DNA of 64,000 bases from Chryseobacterium populi. Its GTDB lineage: Bacteria > Bacteroidota > Bacteroidia > Flavobacteriales > Weeksellaceae. The translations under genes were made by a program, and so were the position numbers. This document shows, piece after piece, positions 9,133-17,956 of this stretch. Each line of letters begins with the position of its first letter. Within the stretch, counting starts at the first letter, position 1. Below the pieces are notes generated by a model. It was not told the origin of the DNA and ran no database searches. It worked only from the letters and a program-made list of their open reading frames with translations. The DNA lies in assembly GCF_000282115.1 (NCBI RefSeq), contig NZ_AKJY01000050.1, positions 1 to 64,000 on the forward strand, read 5' to 3'.

Positions 9133-11211
9133 ATGTTTACTCAAAAAACTAAACCATTCTTATATTTAGGATTTTTTTATCTTATCTTTTCATTGATTGT
9201 AAGGGTTGTTTTCCTGTTTCATCCGATCACCACAGCCAGTTTCGGTTTTTTTGAAATAATAAAAATAATATCACTGGGTATTTTAAATGATATTTTAGTT
9301 TTCATTATAACATGCCCATTTCTGGCTGTATATTTTTTATTCTTATCAAATTCAAAATATAAAAGCCCTTACGGCCAGATTATACTAACTGCGTTAGTGC
9401 TTCTCTTTTTATACATCCTTCTGATACCCAATAATATTTTCAAACAATACGGAGGTTCTTTGGCAGAGATAGCTCTTGCATTTATAGGATTGAAAATAAT
9501 CCTATTCAGCTTAATGCTATTCTTACCGAATCAAAGGCTTAAAATTAGAAATACCCTCTATTTCATTACATTATTTTTATACGTCGTGCTCATTGTCTTT
9601 AATGCGGTAAGTGAATATTTCTTTTATAATGAATTTGGATTACGTTATAATTTTATTGCAGTTGATTATCTTATTTATACCAACGAGGTCATTGGAAATG
9701 TAATGGAAAGCTATCCGGTAATTCCTTTATTCCTTGTTATATTTGCTGTATCATTGGCTGTTACGTGGTTTATTTATAAAAAAACAAAACAGGAGCTGAC
9801 TGACCTGCCTAACCTGAAACAGAAATTAATTTTGCTGGCAACATTCATCCTGTTAGTGGGAATCAGTTTGTCCGGATTACATTTTACAACGCAAATCAAA
9901 TCATCAAATGTTTTTACAGAGGAAATTGAAGCCAACGGATTACCGAAATTCTATTGGGCTTTTACCCATAATGAACTGGATTATTTTCGGTTTTATCCAC
10001 TAATCGGTCAGAAAACAGCTGAAGCCAACTTTTTGAGTCAATATTCTGAACATACTTTAACACGAAATATCATTTCTGATCAGCCGGAACTTAAGAAAAA
10101 TGTAGTACTTATCTCTGTAGAAAGTTTATCGGCTGACTTTCTGGAACATTATGGAAATGATCAGAAGATTATGCCTTTTTTAGACAGCCTCGCGGATCGT
10201 TCATTGATGTTTACCAATCTTTATGCCACAGGAAACAGAACTGTAAGGGGTTTAGAAGCTTTGACCCTTTGCATTCCGCCCACTGCGGGAGAAAGTATCA
10301 TCAAAAGAGAAAACAATAAAAATAAATTCACAACCGGAACTGTTTTTAAAGCTAAAGGATATGATGTGAAGTTCTTATATGGAGGTTATAGTTATTTTGA
10401 CAATATGGAAGATTTCTTTTCCGGCAATGGATATGGAATTGTTGACCGGAATAGTTTTAAGCCTGAAGAAATTACATTTGCCAATGTTTGGGGAGTAGCA
10501 GATGAAGATATGGCGAAAAAAGCAATCCAGATAATGAATACAGAATCAAAATCCGGAAAGCCTTTTTTTAATCATTGGATGACTGTTTCCAACCACAGGC
10601 CTTTCACCTATCCCAACGGAAGAATTGATATTCCCGGAAATGCAAAATCCAGGGAAGGTGGGGTGAAATATACCGATTATTCATTGAGAAAGTTCTTTGA
10701 AATGGCAAAAAAACAAGACTGGTATCATAACACCGTTTTTGTGATTATCGCCGACCATTGTGCATCCAGTGCCGGAAGTACGGAACTTCCAACCGATAAA
10801 TACAGGATTCCGGCTATGATTTTTTCTGACGGTTTTATCAAACCACAGAAGTTTAACAAGCTGATGTCTCAGATCGATATAATGCCTACTCTTTTTGGTC
10901 TATTGAATTTCAGTTATCAGTCCAAGTTCTTAGGACAGGATGTATTTAAGACCGAATTTCAGCCTAAAGCCTATGTTGCCACATACCAGGATCTGGGTTT
11001 TATAAAAGATGACCATTTAACCATTCTTTCTCCGGTAAAAAAAATAAAGCAGTATTCACTATCTCCGAAACCGGGCAAACTGGCTCCTCAATTCAATATC
11101 TATAATGATGAAAAGATTCTGAAAACACCTGATCAGAAACTGATCAATGAAACAATTTCAGCATACCAGTCTACATCATGCTGGCTTAAAACCAATCAGC
11201 TTAACCACTAA
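9133..11211 (+). CDS. LTA-synthase-type membrane sulfatase / phosphoglycerol transferase family protein
   Basis: A 692-residue protein with about five N-terminal transmembrane helices (to about residue 255) and a periplasmic sulfatase-fold domain. Metal-site motifs are VVLISVESLSADFL, the probable nucleophile Thr in GNRTVRGLEAL, HWMTVSNHRPF and VFVIIADHCASSAG. This is the layout of LtaS-like enzymes, which transfer phosphoglycerol or phosphoethanolamine groups from lipids to envelope polymers. Gram-negative Bacteroidota lack teichoic acids, so the substrate is more likely a lipid or glycan of the envelope. The start at 9133 is chosen because an upstream in-frame TTG is part of the promoter. 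Confidence 0.85.
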   Translation: MFTQKTKPFLYLGFFYLIFSLIVRVVFLFHPITTASFGFFEIIKIISLGILNDILVFIITCPFLAVYFLFLSNSKYKSPYGQIILTALVLLFLYILLIPNNIFKQYGGSLAEIALAFIGLKIILFSLMLFLPNQRLKIRNTLYFITLFLYVVLIVFNAVSEYFFYNEFGLRYNFIAVDYLIYTNEVIGNVMESYPVIPLFLVIFAVSLAVTWFIYKKTKQELTDLPNLKQKLILLATFILLVGISLSGLHFTTQIKSSNVFTEEIEANGLPKFYWAFTHNELDYFRFYPLIGQKTAEANFLSQYSEHTLTRNIISDQPELKKNVVLISVESLSADFLEHYGNDQKIMPFLDSLADRSLMFTNLYATGNRTVRGLEALTLCIPPTAGESIIKRENNKNKFTTGTVFKAKGYDVKFLYGGYSYFDNMEDFFSGNGYGIVDRNSFKPEEITFANVWGVADEDMAKKAIQIMNTESKSGKPFFNHWMTVSNHRPFTYPNGRIDIPGNAKSREGGVKYTDYSLRKFFEMAKKQDWYHNTVFVIIADHCASSAGSTELPTDKYRIPAMIFSDGFIKPQKFNKLMSQIDIMPTLFGLLNFSYQSKFLGQDVFKTEFQPKAYVATYQDLGFIKDDHLTILSPVKKIKQYSLSPKPGKLAPQFNIYNDEKILKTPDQKLINETISAYQSTSCWLKTNQLNH

Positions 11212-11296
11212 TGAATTTTCTGAAGCTTACCATTAAAAAATAATCTTTTCGTATCAATAATAATTTTAAATTTACACTGATAAAAATTTATTTACT

Positions 11297-12151
11297 ATGA
11301 AATGGACAGACGACAGAAGCGGTAATGTAGAAGACCGTCGCGGAAGCGGCAGTGGTGGTGCAATTGTAGGTGGTGGACTCGGAACTCTTATTATTGCTGC
11401 CATTATATTTTTTTTAGGAGGAGATCCTTCATCCATCCTTTCTTCATCCGGTGGCAACAGTTCTGCTCCAACTGAGCAAAGAGATTTGAATGCAAATGAA
11501 CTTAAAGTTCGTGAATTTGTACAAATGATCACGGCCGAAAATGAACAGACATGGACTAAAATTTTTGCAGACAACGGAATGCAGTATCGCCCGGCAAGGG
11601 TAGTACTATTTGAAAGTACAACACAATCCGGATGTGGAACTGCACAATCTGCAATGGGCCCGTTTTATTGCCCGGCAGACCAGACCGTTTATATGGATAT
11701 GAGCTTCTTTAAAGAACTTCAGCAACAATTTGGAGCCCAGGTTACAGAATTTACGATCGCTTACGTAATGGCTCATGAAATGGGACATCATGTACAAACA
11801 CTTTTGGGAACAACCCAACAGGTAGATAAATTAAGAAGAGCAGGACAATATTCTGAAGCCCAAATGAACAGAGTTTCAGTAGCAACGGAGTTACAGGCCG
11901 ACTTTTATGCCGGAGTCTGGGCGAAACAGACAGACAGCAGAGAACATATATTGGAACCCGGAGATATTGATGCTGCAATCAGTGCTGCTGAAGCAGTAGG
12001 TGACGATAATATTCAGAAAAGATCTCAGGGATACGTCAATCAGGAAAGCTTTACCCACGGGTCATCTGCCCAACGTAAAGAATGGTTTATGAAAGGCTAT
12101 ACTTCCGGTGATATCAGACAGGGCAATACTTTCGATCAGCTTTTAAAATAA
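11297..12151 (+). CDS. Neutral zinc metallopeptidase, YpfJ family
   Basis: A 284-residue protein beginning MKWTDDRSGNVEDRRG, the typical start of the YpfJ / putative neutral zinc metallopeptidase family. A transmembrane helix follows a Gly-rich stretch (about residues 21-41). The catalytic zinc motif HEMGHH is at 160-165, and a downstream Glu/Asp-containing segment ELQADFYAGVWA provides the likely third ligand. The peptidase domain is expected on the periplasmic side. Its substrate is unknown. It shares a bidirectional terminator with the convergent GLPGLI gene. Confidence 0.92.
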   Translation: MKWTDDRSGNVEDRRGSGSGGAIVGGGLGTLIIAAIIFFLGGDPSSILSSSGGNSSAPTEQRDLNANELKVREFVQMITAENEQTWTKIFADNGMQYRPARVVLFESTTQSGCGTAQSAMGPFYCPADQTVYMDMSFFKELQQQFGAQVTEFTIAYVMAHEMGHHVQTLLGTTQQVDKLRRAGQYSEAQMNRVSVATELQADFYAGVWAKQTDSREHILEPGDIDAAISAAEAVGDDNIQKRSQGYVNQESFTHGSSAQRKEWFMKGYTSGDIRQGNTFDQLLK

Positions 12152-12170
12152 TTTTACATTATATAATAAA

Positions 12171-12198
12171 AACACCCTGAAGATAACTTCAGGGTGTT
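12171..12198. terminator. Bidirectional intrinsic terminator
   Basis: A perfect 12-bp stem (AACACCCTGAAG with CTTCAGGGTGTT) around a 4-nt ATAA loop. It is flanked by A-rich and T-rich bases and lies between the convergent peptidase and GLPGLI genes. Confidence 0.88.
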
Positions 12199-12200
12199 AT

Positions 12201-13055
12201 TTATTTCAGTTCTATTGGGTTGCTGTTATTTTTAGCTTCTTCTTTCATTCTTTCTTCCATTCTCTTTCTCATATCGGCCGGATTTTGATTTCCTCCGCCG
12301 CCACGGTTTCCGCCACCACCCATAATACGGGTCTGGGCAAATCCTCCGCCACCTTGTTGGCTCATAAATGACATCGGGTCAGATTTAAACTTTTCCTGTT
12401 GTTTTACGAAATCCGTTCTTTTTACCTTAATGGTATTTCCAAACTGATTCATTGCCGGAAATTCTGCAATTTTATAGTTTTTCATCAGATCAAAAGAATA
12501 ATCTCCCTCGCTGTCTTCCACTTTAATAATTAAGCCCGGCAATCCGCCAAACTTGTACGGACCATCCTGATAAGGCAGATCTGTACTGAACCATGCTGTC
12601 CATTTTCTTCCTCCAAAATCCGTTTCCGCTTTCTGAACCTTATATTCCCCGATTTTAGTAGTTTCTGAAAGAATCTTCCAGTTTAAAGGACGATCTTCTT
12701 CGTAAGAATAAATATCTCTTCCGATTCTGTCTTTAAAAAACGTTTTCTGGTTGGCTTTATCCTTTTCGATAGAATAATTGATATTTGATCTTAAACCTTC
12801 CATCTGCTCACGGTTGATGCTTCCTCTTCCCCCTCCGCCCTGAAAGGCTTTTTGCATAATCGAATCTCTTTTCAGTCTATTTTCCGAATAAAACATTGAC
12901 TTTTCAGGAGAAATATCCAAATATGCATTTTCTGTCTTAATATCGTTTTTATTTGAAGCATCCGGCTTCATAGAAACCTGATACACAAATCGGTTGGTTT
13001 GTGCAAAAACATTTTGTATAAGCAGTGTTAAAGCAATGATACCTAACTTTTTCAT
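12201..13055 (-). CDS. GLPGLI family secreted protein
   Basis: A 284-residue protein with a Sec signal peptide (ending NVFAQ). It has the family-defining motif FGGLPGLIIKV near residue 170, followed by DSEGDYSFDL. The C-terminal third has Gly-rich and Asn-rich segments (GGGGF, GGGGNRGGGGN) and a charged helix. GLPGLI proteins are common in Bacteroidota, usually in several copies; their role is unknown, though some lie near TonB receptor genes. A second Gly-rich stretch (FQGGGGRGS) lies near residue 75. It stands alone and diverges from the suf genes. Confidence 0.9.
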   Translation of the reverse strand: MKKLGIIALTLLIQNVFAQTNRFVYQVSMKPDASNKNDIKTENAYLDISPEKSMFYSENRLKRDSIMQKAFQGGGGRGSINREQMEGLRSNINYSIEKDKANQKTFFKDRIGRDIYSYEEDRPLNWKILSETTKIGEYKVQKAETDFGGRKWTAWFSTDLPYQDGPYKFGGLPGLIIKVEDSEGDYSFDLMKNYKIAEFPAMNQFGNTIKVKRTDFVKQQEKFKSDPMSFMSQQGGGGFAQTRIMGGGGNRGGGGNQNPADMRKRMEERMKEEAKNNSNPIELK

Positions 13056-13164
13056 GTTGAGTTAATTTAATCTTTGGATTTCAAAACCTTACCAAAGTTA
13101 AACTCATCAATGATAAAAATCGATAAAATAAAAATGTCGATTTTTATTTACTGATTTTTGTTCG

Positions 13165-13172
13165 TATTTTTG
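13165..13172 (+). promoter_or_regulatory. Candidate -7 box of the suf genes
   Basis: TATTTTTG matches TAnnTTTG and lies 28 nt before the ATG at 13201. The position 19 nt upstream reads TTT rather than TTG, so the -33 match is imperfect. Confidence 0.45.
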
Positions 13173-13200
13173 CAACATTAAATCATTCTAAATAAATACA

Positions 13201-13530
13201 ATGATAAAAGTATCAGATCAAGCAAAAGAAAAAGCCATCCAGCTGATGACAGAAGATGGTTTTAAGCCTTTTGAAGATTATATAAGAGTTGGAGTAAAAA
13301 GTGGCGGATGTTCCGGTTTAGAATATGTTTTGAAATTTGACAATCAAAAAACAGATACTGACCAGATTTTTGAAGACAATAACATCAAAATTATTGTAGA
13401 TAAAAAATCCATCCTCTATTTAGCAGGTACCATTCTTGAATATTCAGGAGGTTTGAACGGAAAAGGATTTGTTTTTAACAATCCTAATGCATCCAGAACG
13501 TGTGGTTGTGGAGAAAGTTTTTCTCTGTAG
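13201..13530 (+). CDS. A-type iron-sulfur carrier (HesB/IscA/SufA family)
   Basis: A 109-residue cytoplasmic protein with the three conserved cluster-ligand cysteines: Cys37 in SGGCSGLEY, and Cys101 and Cys103 in RTCGCGESF. These proteins receive Fe-S clusters from the SufBCD scaffold and deliver them to client enzymes. Its position directly upstream of sufB supports a SufA-like role; sequence alone does not separate SufA, IscA and ErpA. Confidence 0.94.
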   Translation: MIKVSDQAKEKAIQLMTEDGFKPFEDYIRVGVKSGGCSGLEYVLKFDNQKTDTDQIFEDNNIKIIVDKKSILYLAGTILEYSGGLNGKGFVFNNPNASRTCGCGESFSL

Positions 13531-13609
13531 AGAAAAAAGACACTAGATACAAGACCAGGATCCAACTTATTCCAGAATCCGAAGTCTAACATCTGAAATC
13601 TAAAAGATA

Positions 13610-15058
13610 ATGAGTAAATATACTGAAGACGATTTAAGAGTCGATCTCGAAAATAAAAAATATGAATTCGGTTGGGAAACAAAGATCGATTATGAAGATT
13701 TCCCGATCGGTTTGAATGAAGATATCGTCCGTGCCATCTCTGCTAAAAAAGAAGAGCCGGAATGGATGACAGAATGGCGTTTGGAGTCTTTCAGAATCTG
13801 GCTGAAAATGATAGAGCCTACATGGGCAAATATCAAATATGAAAAGCCTGATTTCCAGGCCATAAAGTATTACGCAGCTCCAAAAGCAAAACCAGAACTC
13901 GAAAGTTTGGACGAGGTAGATCCTGAATTGTTGAAAACTTTTGAAAAATTAGGAATCAATATCGAAGAGCAGAAAAGGCTTTCCGGAGTGGCTGTAGATA
14001 TTGTGATCGATTCGGTTTCTGTGAAAACTACTTTTCAGGAAACATTGATGGAGAAAGGAATTATTTTCTGCTCCATTTCTGAGGCCATTAAAAACCATCC
14101 GGATCTTGTGAAAAAATATCTTGGAAAAGTAGTTCCCAGAGGAGATAATTTTTATTCCGCATTAAATTCCGCAGTATTTTCTGACGGAAGTTTTTGCTAT
14201 ATTCCTAAAGGTGTAAGATGCCCGATGGAACTTTCCACATATTTCCGTATCAACCAGGCAGGAACAGGCCAGTTTGAAAGAACGCTTGTGATCGCTGATG
14301 AAGGAAGTTATGTTTCTTATCTTGAAGGATGTACAGCGCCATCAAGAGATGAAAACCAGCTTCACGCAGCCGTTGTGGAACTGGTTGCCCTGGATAATGC
14401 TGAAATTAAATATTCAACCGTTCAGAACTGGTATCCAGGTAATGAAGAAGGAAAAGGAGGTGTTTTCAACTTTGTAACGAAAAGAGGTCTTTGTGAAAGA
14501 AATGCAAAGATTTCCTGGACTCAGGTTGAGACCGGTTCTGCAGTAACATGGAAGTATCCGTCTTGTATCCTGAAAGGGGATAATTCAATCGGTGAGTTTT
14601 ATTCTATCGCAGTAACCAATAACCACCAGTATGCAGATACAGGAACAAAAATGATCCATATCGGTAAAAATACCAGATCAACAATCATTTCAAAAGGTAT
14701 TTCTGCAGGAAAATCTCAAAACTCATACCGTGGACAGGTAAAAGTAATGCCTTCTGCAAAAGGAGCAAGAAATTTTTCACAGTGTGACTCTTTGCTAATG
14801 GGTAATGAATGTGGGGCACATACCTTCCCATATATTGAAATTAAAGATCCGACCGCTCAGCTAGAACACGAAGCTACCACTTCAAAAATTGGAGAAGATC
14901 AGATTTTCTACTGTAACCAGAGGGGTATTGATACTGAAAGAGCAATCGCTTTAATCGTGAATGGTTTCAGTAAGGAGGTTCTAAATAAACTTCCTATGGA
15001 ATTTGCCATTGAAGCCCAGAAACTACTGGAAATCTCATTAGAAGGTTCAGTAGGATAA
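13610..15058 (+). CDS. sufB: Fe-S cluster assembly scaffold SufB
   Basis: A 482-residue protein of the SufBCD scaffold that builds Fe-S clusters in the cytoplasm. Diagnostic stretches are [64 protein letters not shown], and the conserved [11 protein letters not shown] region near the C-terminus, with the cysteine-containing [18 protein letters not shown] before it. The length is normal. In related genomes sufC normally follows closely; here a GxxExxY cassette of about 640 bp lies between them. Confidence 0.97.
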   Translation: MSKYTEDDLRVDLENKKYEFGWETKIDYEDFPIGLNEDIVRAISAKKEEPEWMTEWRLESFRIWLKMIEPTWANIKYEKPDFQAIKYYAAPKAKPELESLDEVDPELLKTFEKLGINIEEQKRLSGVAVDIVIDSVSVKTTFQETLMEKGIIFCSISEAIKNHPDLVKKYLGKVVPRGDNFYSALNSAVFSDGSFCYIPKGVRCPMELSTYFRINQAGTGQFERTLVIADEGSYVSYLEGCTAPSRDENQLHAAVVELVALDNAEIKYSTVQNWYPGNEEGKGGVFNFVTKRGLCERNAKISWTQVETGSAVTWKYPSCILKGDNSIGEFYSIAVTNNHQYADTGTKMIHIGKNTRSTIISKGISAGKSQNSYRGQVKVMPSAKGARNFSQCDSLLMGNECGAHTFPYIEIKDPTAQLEHEATTSKIGEDQIFYCNQRGIDTERAIALIVNGFSKEVLNKLPMEFAIEAQKLLEISLEGSVG

Positions 15059-15064
15059 GGCTTG

Positions 15065-15087
15065 TTTATCGCAAAGTAAAACAAAGA
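15065..15087 (+). repeat. Left outer inverted-repeat arm of the cassette
   Basis: It begins TTTATCGCAAAG and starts 6 nt after the sufB stop codon. Its reverse complement matches 15682-15704 at 19 of 23 bases. Confidence 0.7.
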
Positions 15088-15125
15088 TATTTTTTAATAT
15101 ACCTGAAAATATTTTAAGCTAAACT

Positions 15126-15141
15126 AAGCCGCTAACGCTTA
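15126..15141 (+). repeat. Left inner inverted-repeat arm
   Basis: The arm reads AAGCCGCTAACGCTTA. Its reverse complement matches 15626-15641 at 14 of 16 positions. Locally it also forms a CTAAGC/GCTTAG hairpin (15124-15142). Confidence 0.65.
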
Positions 15142-15212
15142 GGAAAGTAATACAAGTCTTAGATTTAAGTTTTCAAGAATTAACTTGTGTATCTTTGCAG
15201 AAAACAACACAA

Positions 15213-15602
15213 ATGACTGAAAATGAAATTTCAAAAATTGTCTTTGAAATTGGATTAAAAATTCATAGAAAACTAGGAGTAGGCTTATTTGAAAGTATTT
15301 ATGAAGAGTGTTTATTCTATGAATTACAAAAAACAGAATTAAAAGTCGAAAGACAAAAATTTCTAAATATCCAATATGAAGATTTGCTATTGGAAAAAGC
15401 ATTTAAGATGGATTTATTGATTGAACACAAGGTTGTTTTAGAAATCAAATCTGTTGATGTTTTGAATAATTTTCATGCAGCACAATTAAAAAATTATTTG
15501 AGATTAGGAAACTATAAGTTGGGAATGCTTATAAATTTTAATTCCCAACTCTTTAAAAATGGAGTTAAAAGAATAGCCAACGGTCTCAACGAATTAAAAT
15601 AA
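15213..15602 (+). CDS. GxxExxY protein, PD-(D/E)XK nuclease-like (PDDEXK_3)
   Basis: A 129-residue protein from the ATG at 15213. The naming motif GLFESIY is at residues 24-30 (Gly24, Glu27, Tyr30). The nuclease-like core is visible: Asp67 in FKMDLLIEHK, the E-x-K pair Glu77 and Lys79 in LEIKSVD, and QLKNYLRL at 91-98. The family belongs to the PD-(D/E)XK superfamily and often occurs in several copies per genome; its biological role is not established. An in-frame TTG at 15195 overlaps a -7-like box TATCTTTG (15190-15197) and is not used as the start. The gene has no functional link to Fe-S assembly and interrupts the suf operon. Confidence 0.88.
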   Translation: MTENEISKIVFEIGLKIHRKLGVGLFESIYEECLFYELQKTELKVERQKFLNIQYEDLLLEKAFKMDLLIEHKVVLEIKSVDVLNNFHAAQLKNYLRLGNYKLGMLINFNSQLFKNGVKRIANGLNELK

Positions 15603-15625
15603 AAAAGAAAATAGTATTTCATTCA

Positions 15626-15641
15626 TAAGCGCTAGCGCCTT
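15626..15641 (+). repeat. Right inner inverted-repeat arm
   Basis: The arm reads TAAGCGCTAGCGCCTT and contains the perfect 10-bp palindrome GCGCTAGCGC at 15629-15638. It pairs with 15126-15141. Confidence 0.65.
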
Positions 15642-15681
15642 TGTCTGTCTTTATTTTTTGACAACAAAGAAGACTAATAAG

Positions 15682-15704
15682 TCTTTGTCTAGCCTTGCGA
15701 TAAA
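15682..15704 (+). repeat. Right outer inverted-repeat arm of the cassette
   Basis: It ends CCTTGCGATAAA, 10 nt before the sufC ATG, and pairs with 15065-15087. A small hairpin (AAGACT-AATA-AGTCTT, 15670-15685) overlaps its inner edge. Confidence 0.7.
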
Positions 15705-15714
15705 TTATGAATAT

Positions 15715-16458
15715 ATGTTAGAAATAAAAAACCTACACGCCAAAATTGAAGATGGCGCAGAAATTTTAAAAGGGATCAATCTTGAAATAAAACCAGGTGA
15801 AGTTCATGCTATTATGGGACCGAACGGAGCCGGAAAATCTACTCTTTCATCTGTAATAGCAGGAAAAGAGGATTATGAAGTAACTGATGGAGAAATTCTT
15901 TTCGAAGGAGAAGATATTAGGGAAGATGCTCCTGAAGAAAGAGCTCATAAAGGAATTTTCCTTTCTTTCCAATATCCAGTGGAAATTCCGGGAGTTTCTG
16001 TGACCAATTTTATCAAGGCTGCTTTAAACGAAACAAGAAAGGCAAACGGGCTTGAGGAAATGCCGGCAAAAGAAATGCTTGCCATGATCCGGGATAAGTC
16101 TGAAAAATTAGGAATCAAGAAAGATTTTCTTTCAAGATCATTAAACGAAGGATTCTCCGGAGGGGAAAAGAAAAGAAACGAAATTTTCCAGATGATGATG
16201 CTTAATCCCAAGCTGGCTATTCTGGATGAAACGGATTCAGGATTAGATATCGATGCTTTAAGAATTGTTGCAGATGGTGTAAACTATTTTAAAAATGAAG
16301 GAAATGCAGTTCTCTTGATTACTCACTACCAGAGATTGCTTAACTATATCCAGCCTGATTTTGTTCACGTTTTGGCTAATGGTAAGATCATCAAAACAGG
16401 TGATAAATCTCTTGCCCTGGAACTTGAAGAAAAAGGGTACGACTGGCTTCTTAATTAA
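15715..16458 (+). CDS. sufC: Fe-S cluster assembly ATPase SufC
   Basis: A 247-residue ABC-type ATPase that drives conformational change of the SufBCD scaffold. Walker A is GPNGAGKST at residues 35-43, the Q-loop lies in FLSFQYPVEIPG, the signature is FSGGEKKRNE, Walker B is LAILDETDSGLD, and the H-loop is LLITHYQRLL. The start at 15715 (MLEIKNLHAKI) gives the usual SufC length. A longer reading from a TTG at 15658 would translate the right inverted repeat of the upstream cassette and is rejected. Confidence 0.97.
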   Translation: MLEIKNLHAKIEDGAEILKGINLEIKPGEVHAIMGPNGAGKSTLSSVIAGKEDYEVTDGEILFEGEDIREDAPEERAHKGIFLSFQYPVEIPGVSVTNFIKAALNETRKANGLEEMPAKEMLAMIRDKSEKLGIKKDFLSRSLNEGFSGGEKKRNEIFQMMMLNPKLAILDETDSGLDIDALRIVADGVNYFKNEGNAVLLITHYQRLLNYIQPDFVHVLANGKIIKTGDKSLALELEEKGYDWLLN

Positions 16459-16556
16459 GAAGAAGAGCTTTTTGACAGGATTTTATCAATCCTTTAAAAA
16501 GAAAAGCGGAAAACCCGCAATATTATTACAATTTTTAAATATATAAAAAAGGTGTG

Positions 16557-17882
16557 ATGGCCGAAATATCAGTAATGGCTTTATACGATCAGATTATTGA
16601 CAACCACAGTGAATTTTTGGAGAGTCTTCATCATCGGTTTTTGGATGGCGACAGAAAGGCTGCTCTTCAAAGATTTGAAAACACTGGTTTCCCGACGAAG
16701 AAAGACGAAGAATATAAATATACCAGCCTTAAGGAAATCACGGAAAAAGACTATAATTTTTTCCCGAAAGAAAGTCATAATATCACCAAAGAACAGCTGG
16801 AAGAACTGCATTTAGGGGAAGAAAATTTTGACTGGATTGTTTTTGTTAACGGTAAACTTCATAAAGAACTATCAAAAATCTCTATTGAAAATGTTGAGTT
16901 TCTTTCTTTCAACTATGCATTGAATGATGCCAAACATAAAGAGGTTTTTGAAACTTATTTCAATACAATTGCGACTAAAGATTCAGCTTTCACCAATTTA
17001 AATCTTGCTTACTGCAAATACGGATTCTTCCTGAAAGTTCCTAAAGATGTAGTGATTGAAAAACCGATCCATGTTTTCTATCTTTCACAAAACCAGGAAG
17101 AAAACACATTCTATAATACAAGAAACCTATTGATTGTAGAAGAAGGGGCTAAAGTAGAAGTTATTGAAAGTCACCACAATTTTGATAACTCATACGTATT
17201 CACTAATTCGGTAACTGAAATTTTCACCTATCCGAATGCAAAAGCAGACTGGCACAAACTTCAGAACGATAATGATACTTCTTACCTTATTGACAATACA
17301 TTTGCAAGACAGGAAAAAGACAGTTTAACGACTGTAAACACCTTCTCTTTCGGAGGAAAACTGGTAAGAAATAATCTGGATTTTATTCATAACGGACAGA
17401 ATATTAATTCATTTATGAACGGAATAACGATTATCGGGAAAGATCAGTTGGTAGACCACCATACGGCGGTTCACCATAATCAGCCCAACTGTGAAAGTTA
17501 TCAAAACTATAAAGGTATTTTCAAAGATAAAGCCCACGGTGTATTTAATGGAAAAGTTTTTGTAGATAAAATCGCGCAGAAAACAAATGCCTATCAGCAA
17601 AATAACAATGTTTTATTAAGTGAAGGGGCAACAATTGATACCAAACCTCAGTTAGAGATTTTCGCTGATGATGTGAAGTGTTCTCATGGCTGTACGGTAG
17701 GCCAGTTGAATGAAGACGCGTTATTTTATTTAAGAGCAAGAGGAATCTCTAAAAAAGAAGCCCAGGCGCTTTTATTATACGCTTTTGCCAATGATGCAAT
17801 GCAGAATATCGATATCGAACCTCTTAAAGAAAAAATTTCACGCTTACTGGCGGAAAAACTGGAGGTACAGATAGAGTTTTAA
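16557..17882 (+). CDS. sufD: Fe-S cluster assembly protein SufD
   Basis: A 441-residue SufD protein, the partner of SufB in the scaffold. Recognisable stretches are TKKDEEYKYTSLKEI near the N-terminus, the beta-helix core with FSFGGKLVRNNLDFIHNG, VDHHTAVHHNQPNCES, the conserved FADDVKCSHGCTVGQL with its cluster-related Cys, and YLRARGISKKEA. An ATG at 16557 follows an AAAAGGTG ribosome-binding site; another at 16575 is possible. The sufC-sufD gap is 98 nt and holds two small hairpins. A terminator follows at once, so sufS and sufE are not part of this transcript. Confidence 0.96.
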   Translation: MAEISVMALYDQIIDNHSEFLESLHHRFLDGDRKAALQRFENTGFPTKKDEEYKYTSLKEITEKDYNFFPKESHNITKEQLEELHLGEENFDWIVFVNGKLHKELSKISIENVEFLSFNYALNDAKHKEVFETYFNTIATKDSAFTNLNLAYCKYGFFLKVPKDVVIEKPIHVFYLSQNQEENTFYNTRNLLIVEEGAKVEVIESHHNFDNSYVFTNSVTEIFTYPNAKADWHKLQNDNDTSYLIDNTFARQEKDSLTTVNTFSFGGKLVRNNLDFIHNGQNINSFMNGITIIGKDQLVDHHTAVHHNQPNCESYQNYKGIFKDKAHGVFNGKVFVDKIAQKTNAYQQNNNVLLSEGATIDTKPQLEIFADDVKCSHGCTVGQLNEDALFYLRARGISKKEAQALLLYAFANDAMQNIDIEPLKEKISRLLAEKLEVQIEF

Positions 17883-17903
17883 AATTATTACTAATTGATA
17901 TAT

Positions 17904-17937
17904 AAAAAAACACTTCAAAAAATGAAGTGTTTTTTTA
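17904..17937. terminator. Bidirectional terminator between sufD and the DUF3078 gene
   Basis: AAAAACACTTC pairs with GAAGTGTTTTT around a 7-nt A-rich loop, with A-run and T-run flanks suitable for both strands. Confidence 0.82.
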
Positions 17938-17956
17938 TTAGGTAACCAGAGGCTTA

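Larger units (their letters stand above)
15065..15704. mobile_element. Putative mobile cassette with nested inverted repeats carrying a GxxExxY gene
   Basis: The segment between sufB and sufC is bounded by an imperfect 23-bp inverted repeat: arm 15065-15087 and arm 15682-15704 match at 19 of 23 positions when one is reverse-complemented, including a shared CTTGCGATAAA-type end. A second, inner inverted repeat pairs 15126-15141 with 15626-15641 at 14 of 16 positions. The inner arms lie almost the same distance from the outer arms on each side (38 and 40 nt). The only gene inside is a PD-(D/E)XK-like ORF. No target-site duplication could be recognised and no transposase is present. The interpretation as an insertion is inferred from these mirrored repeats and from the interruption of a normally tight operon. 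Confidence 0.6.

Noticed and set aside
15088..15125. Further inverted similarity between the spacers of the outer and inner repeat arms of the cassette
   Set aside because: Only short T-rich runs align, which is expected in AT-rich DNA.
15658..15714. N-terminal extension of SufC from a TTG at 15658
   Set aside because: It would translate the right inverted repeat of the cassette; SufC proteins start at the MLEIKNLHA-type Met.
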